Assembly (NCBI GenBank): GCA_964386505.1
Contig: CAYLSM010000206.1
Location: forward strand, 1-8,013
Reading direction: 5' to 3'
Length of the DNA: 8,013 bases
DNA from: JAJFUG01 sp964386505
Lineage (GTDB): Bacteria; Gemmatimonadota; Glassbacteria; GWA2-58-10
This document shows, one piece after another, positions 5,823-8,013 of this stretch (positions are counted from its first letter, which is position 1; every line of letters starts with the position of its first letter). Position numbers and translations under genes: made by a program. The notes below the pieces were generated by a model. That model searched no databases, was not told the origin of the DNA, and saw nothing but the letters and a program-made list of their open reading frames with translations.

Positions 5823-6932
5823 ATGCTTATCTCCAAACTCGAGGTTTATCACCTGCGCCTTCCCCTGCTGCATCATTTCGAGATCAGCAGCGGGCGCCTG
5901 ACCCATATCGACTCGATCCTGGTGCGCCTGTGGGGCGAGGGCGAACAGGGCTGGGGCGAGGCCCCGCCCTGGAACACCCCGATCTACGGCCATGAGACCG
6001 CCGAGACCGCGTTCCACATGGTCCGCGACATTTTCGCCCCCGAGGTGGTGGGCAAGCGCTTCGACACGCCCGAGAGTATCAACGCGGTGCTGGGCCAGTT
6101 CCGGGGCAACGGGTTCGCCAAGGCCGCCCTGGAAACCGCCTGGTGGGTGCTGGATGCCCGCCTGAAAGGCAAGCCCCTGCATGAAACCATCGGTGGTGAC
6201 AGCGGCAAGATTATCGGCTGCGGCAACAGCCTGGGGATAGAGGACACCCCGGAGCAGTTGCTGGATGCCGTGCAGGCCTCGCTGGACAAGGGTTTCCAGC
6301 GGATCAAGATCAAGGTGAAACATGGCTGGGACCTCAAGATTCTGGACAAGGTGCGCGGCCGGTTCCCCAGGATCGCCCTGCAGGTGGATGCCAACAGCGC
6401 CTACTCGCTGGAGGACATCGACACCCTGCGGCATTTCGATGACTACGGCCTGGTGCAGATCGAGCAGCCCCTGGCCTATGATGACCTGATCGACCACGCC
6501 ACGCTGCAGGCCGAGCTGAAAACCCCGATCTGTCTGGACGAGTCGATCAAGTCGGCCGAGGACGCGCGCAAGGCGGCGCAGATCAAGGCCTGCAAAATAA
6601 TCAACATCAAGATTTCGCGTGTAGGCGGCCTGTACGAGGCGATCAGAATTCACGATGTCTGCGCGGCGAACGCTATCCCCTGCTGGGTCGGGGGGATGCT
6701 GGAGAGCGCGGTCGGCGAGTCGATCTGCATCGAATTCGCCTCCCTGCCCAATATCAAGCTGCCCAGCGACATCATGCCGAGCTGCCGTTTCTACCAGCCC
6801 GACATTACGGAGCCGGAGAACGTGATGTCGCGCCAGGGCACCTACCAGCTTTCACAACAGCCTGGGATCGGGCACAACCCGGTCTGGGAGCGAGTGGAAT
6901 CCTACACGGTCAAGCGCTGGGAATCGAGCTGA
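5823..6932 (+). CDS. menC: o-Succinylbenzoate synthase / N-succinylamino acid racemase (enolase superfamily)
   Basis: A 369-residue enzyme of the muconate-lactonizing subgroup, full length for the family. It has an N-terminal capping domain (about 1-125) and then a TIM barrel. All catalytic residues are present: the K162-x-K164 pair (IKIKV), metal ligands D189 (VDANSAY), E214 (IEQPL) and D239 (CLDES), and the second acid/base K263 (NIKISRVGG); GGMLESAVG (290-298) is also typical. OSBS dehydrates SHCHC to o-succinylbenzoate in menaquinone synthesis, while close relatives racemise N-succinyl amino acids and many do both. R266, three residues after K263, matches the second-shell arginine linked to racemase activity in this subfamily. 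No other men gene is adjacent, so racemase or dual use is plausible. GGGAG (5809-5813) precedes the start by 9 nt. The family call is firm; the substrate is open. Confidence 0.92.
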   Translation: MLISKLEVYHLRLPLLHHFEISSGRLTHIDSILVRLWGEGEQGWGEAPPWNTPIYGHETAETAFHMVRDIFAPEVVGKRFDTPESINAVLGQFRGNGFAKAALETAWWVLDARLKGKPLHETIGGDSGKIIGCGNSLGIEDTPEQLLDAVQASLDKGFQRIKIKVKHGWDLKILDKVRGRFPRIALQVDANSAYSLEDIDTLRHFDDYGLVQIEQPLAYDDLIDHATLQAELKTPICLDESIKSAEDARKAAQIKACKIINIKISRVGGLYEAIRIHDVCAANAIPCWVGGMLESAVGESICIEFASLPNIKLPSDIMPSCRFYQPDITEPENVMSRQGTYQLSQQPGIGHNPVWERVESYTVKRWESS

Positions 6933-6965
6933 ACGGCCCGCGTCCGAATCAGTTCCTCAACAAAG

Positions 6966-6991
6966 AAGGGGCACGGCAAGCCGTGCCCCTT
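6966..6991. terminator. Bidirectional intrinsic terminator between convergent genes
   Basis: AAGGGGCACGG (6966-6976) pairs perfectly with CCGTGCCCCTT (6981-6991) around the tetraloop CAAG. TTTGTATTTT follows on the plus strand, and a T-rich stretch (CTTCTTTGTT) follows on the minus strand. It lies between the OSBS/NSAR stop (6932) and the kinase stop (7020), so it can serve both genes. Confidence 0.88.
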
Positions 6992-7019
6992 TGTATTTTC
7001 CTGCAATTGAAGCCTTCCC

Positions 7020-8013
7020 TCAGCTCACCCCCAGCCACCTGGCCTCGGCCGCGGCGTAACGCTCGACCAGGCCGCCCGGGCCGTGATAGGCCGCCATATC
7101 CTCCCGCCGCGGAACAACCGCCTGACGTTGCCCCAGGAACGAGGCGGCGTAGCTGCCCGGGTCGAACTGTGCGCCCTCGGACTTGAGCAGCGCACAGGCC
7201 CCCGAGACCGCCGCGCCCAGGGCCGCGCCGCCCTGCTCCACCGGCACGGCCTCGCGCCGCCAGACAGCGGCCACGCGCCGCAGGACCTCGTTGCTACGCG
7301 AGGGCCCGCCGGTCACATAAAGGCGCTCGCCGGGTGTGGTGAAATGACGGCTGTGCAGGTAGACCGCGGCCAGGGACGACTCCACTATCCCGGCGTAGTC
7401 CGCCGCTGGATCGGGGCGGTCGTAGCCCAGGCGCAGGGGCTTCAGGCGCGGCGAGACCGGAAACGACTCGGCCTCGTCCTGCCAGAGGAAAAGACGTCCC
7501 GCATTGCCCGCAGGCGCGGATTCCAGCAGGGCCTCGGCGCGGGCGTAATCTTTTTTGGGGATGCCATGCTCCGCCCGCACGCCGTCCCAGCGCAGGGCGC
7601 CGTTGGTGCGGCAGCCGAAACAGAACGGCCGGTCGAGGCCGTCGTACATGGCGTTGGCCTGGCCGCGGCTGTCGAACGTGACCCCGTCGGTCTCGACCAT
7701 AATCACGAAACTGGAGCCCAGGCTGAGAAGTGAGCCCTGGATCAGCACCTTGCTCTGCGGGTTGTCGCCGCTGCCCACACCGACCAGGCAGGCCGGGTGG
7801 AGGCCCCAGCGATCCGTGAAATGGCGCGCCAGGGGACCGGCCAGATCGAGTGCCGAGCCCAGGCCGGGGAGCCTGCCCCGCAGTCCGTCCGCGCCGCCGG
7901 GCAAGCCATCCGCCACGGCAGCCAGAAGCTCCTGGCTCCAAGCGCGCGCCCGGTAGTCCATGAGCGAGCTGCCGCAGGCGTTGCCCCAGTCCAGGTCAAT
8001 CGCGACCCGTCCG
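7020..8013 (-). CDS. FGGY-family carbohydrate kinase, xylulokinase-like (N-terminus beyond the window)
   Basis: 330 codons are visible up to the right edge. The frame stays open upstream of the internal ATG at 7961, so that ATG is not the start. Numbering from the edge: residues 6-30 (IDLDWGNACGSSLMDYRARAWS region) match the FGGY segment around the Asn-Ala-Ser-Gly motif after the N-terminal domain. GSGDN (80-84) carries the catalytic Asp D83. LGSSF (98-102) occupies the place of the usual Gly-Thr-Ser phosphate loop. YVTGGPSRSNEVLRRVAAVW (232-251) is the C-terminal adenosine-binding motif, followed by EQGGAALGAAV (259-269). Xylulokinases are about 480-500 residues, so about one third is missing. 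FGGY kinases phosphorylate sugars such as xylulose, ribulose or glycerol in the cytosol; the substrate cannot be set from this part. The stop is TGA. Confidence 0.88.
   Translation of the reverse strand, partial: GRVAIDLDWGNACGSSLMDYRARAWSQELLAAVADGLPGGADGLRGRLPGLGSALDLAGPLARHFTDRWGLHPACLVGVGSGDNPQSKVLIQGSLLSLGSSFVIMVETDGVTFDSRGQANAMYDGLDRPFCFGCRTNGALRWDGVRAEHGIPKKDYARAEALLESAPAGNAGRLFLWQDEAESFPVSPRLKPLRLGYDRPDPAADYAGIVESSLAAVYLHSRHFTTPGERLYVTGGPSRSNEVLRRVAAVWRREAVPVEQGGAALGAAVSGACALLKSEGAQFDPGSYAASFLGQRQAVVPRREDMAAYHGPGGLVERYAAAEARWLGVS

Noticed and set aside
5709..6653. Minus-strand frame of 314 codons opposite the OSBS/NSAR gene
   Set aside because: Antisense shadow of a full-length, motif-complete enolase-superfamily gene.
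1..8013. CRISPR array, tRNA, transposase or attachment-site signatures
   Set aside because: No spaced direct repeats, cloverleaf, transposase-like protein or flanking repeats were seen.

Overview
The window comes from a GC-rich bacterium. Coding is dense, with strong preference for CTG, GCC, CGC and GAG codons and short intergenic gaps, and there are no tRNA, rRNA, CRISPR or mobile-element signatures. The protein families fit a free-living Gram-negative-type bacterium, possibly one of the uncultured FCB-related phyla, but the sequence alone does not fix the taxon.

Left half, minus strand (read from right to left): a 73-residue two-helix membrane protein (4628-4407); a 229-bp AT-richer gap holding a good sigma70-type promoter; a FapA/DUF342-family beta-roll protein starting at GTG (4177-2774); a 105-bp gap with a perfect 9-bp hairpin; and a very large, unrecognised, mostly helical protein (start 2668) that runs off the left edge after 889 codons. 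The FapA-family gene and the large gene probably share a transcript, with the hairpin acting as a possible attenuator or processing site. No flagellar gene is in view.

Right half, plus strand: a UDP-glucuronate decarboxylase (UDP-xylose synthase, 4744-5673), then after a 149-bp structured gap an enolase-superfamily enzyme of the o-succinylbenzoate synthase / N-succinylamino acid racemase group (5823-6932). A strong 11-bp stem terminator (6966-6991) separates this gene from a convergent FGGY-family sugar kinase (7020 to beyond the right edge, minus strand), of which the N-terminal third is missing.

The right-hand genes look like a loose assembly of metabolic genes (nucleotide-sugar, succinyl-amino-acid or menaquinone, and sugar-kinase chemistry) rather than one pathway. 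No complete new system can be shown here. The most unusual items are the large unknown protein next to the FapA homologue, the racemase-type second-shell arginine in an OSBS gene lacking menaquinone neighbours, and the regulatory DNA between 4178 and 4743.
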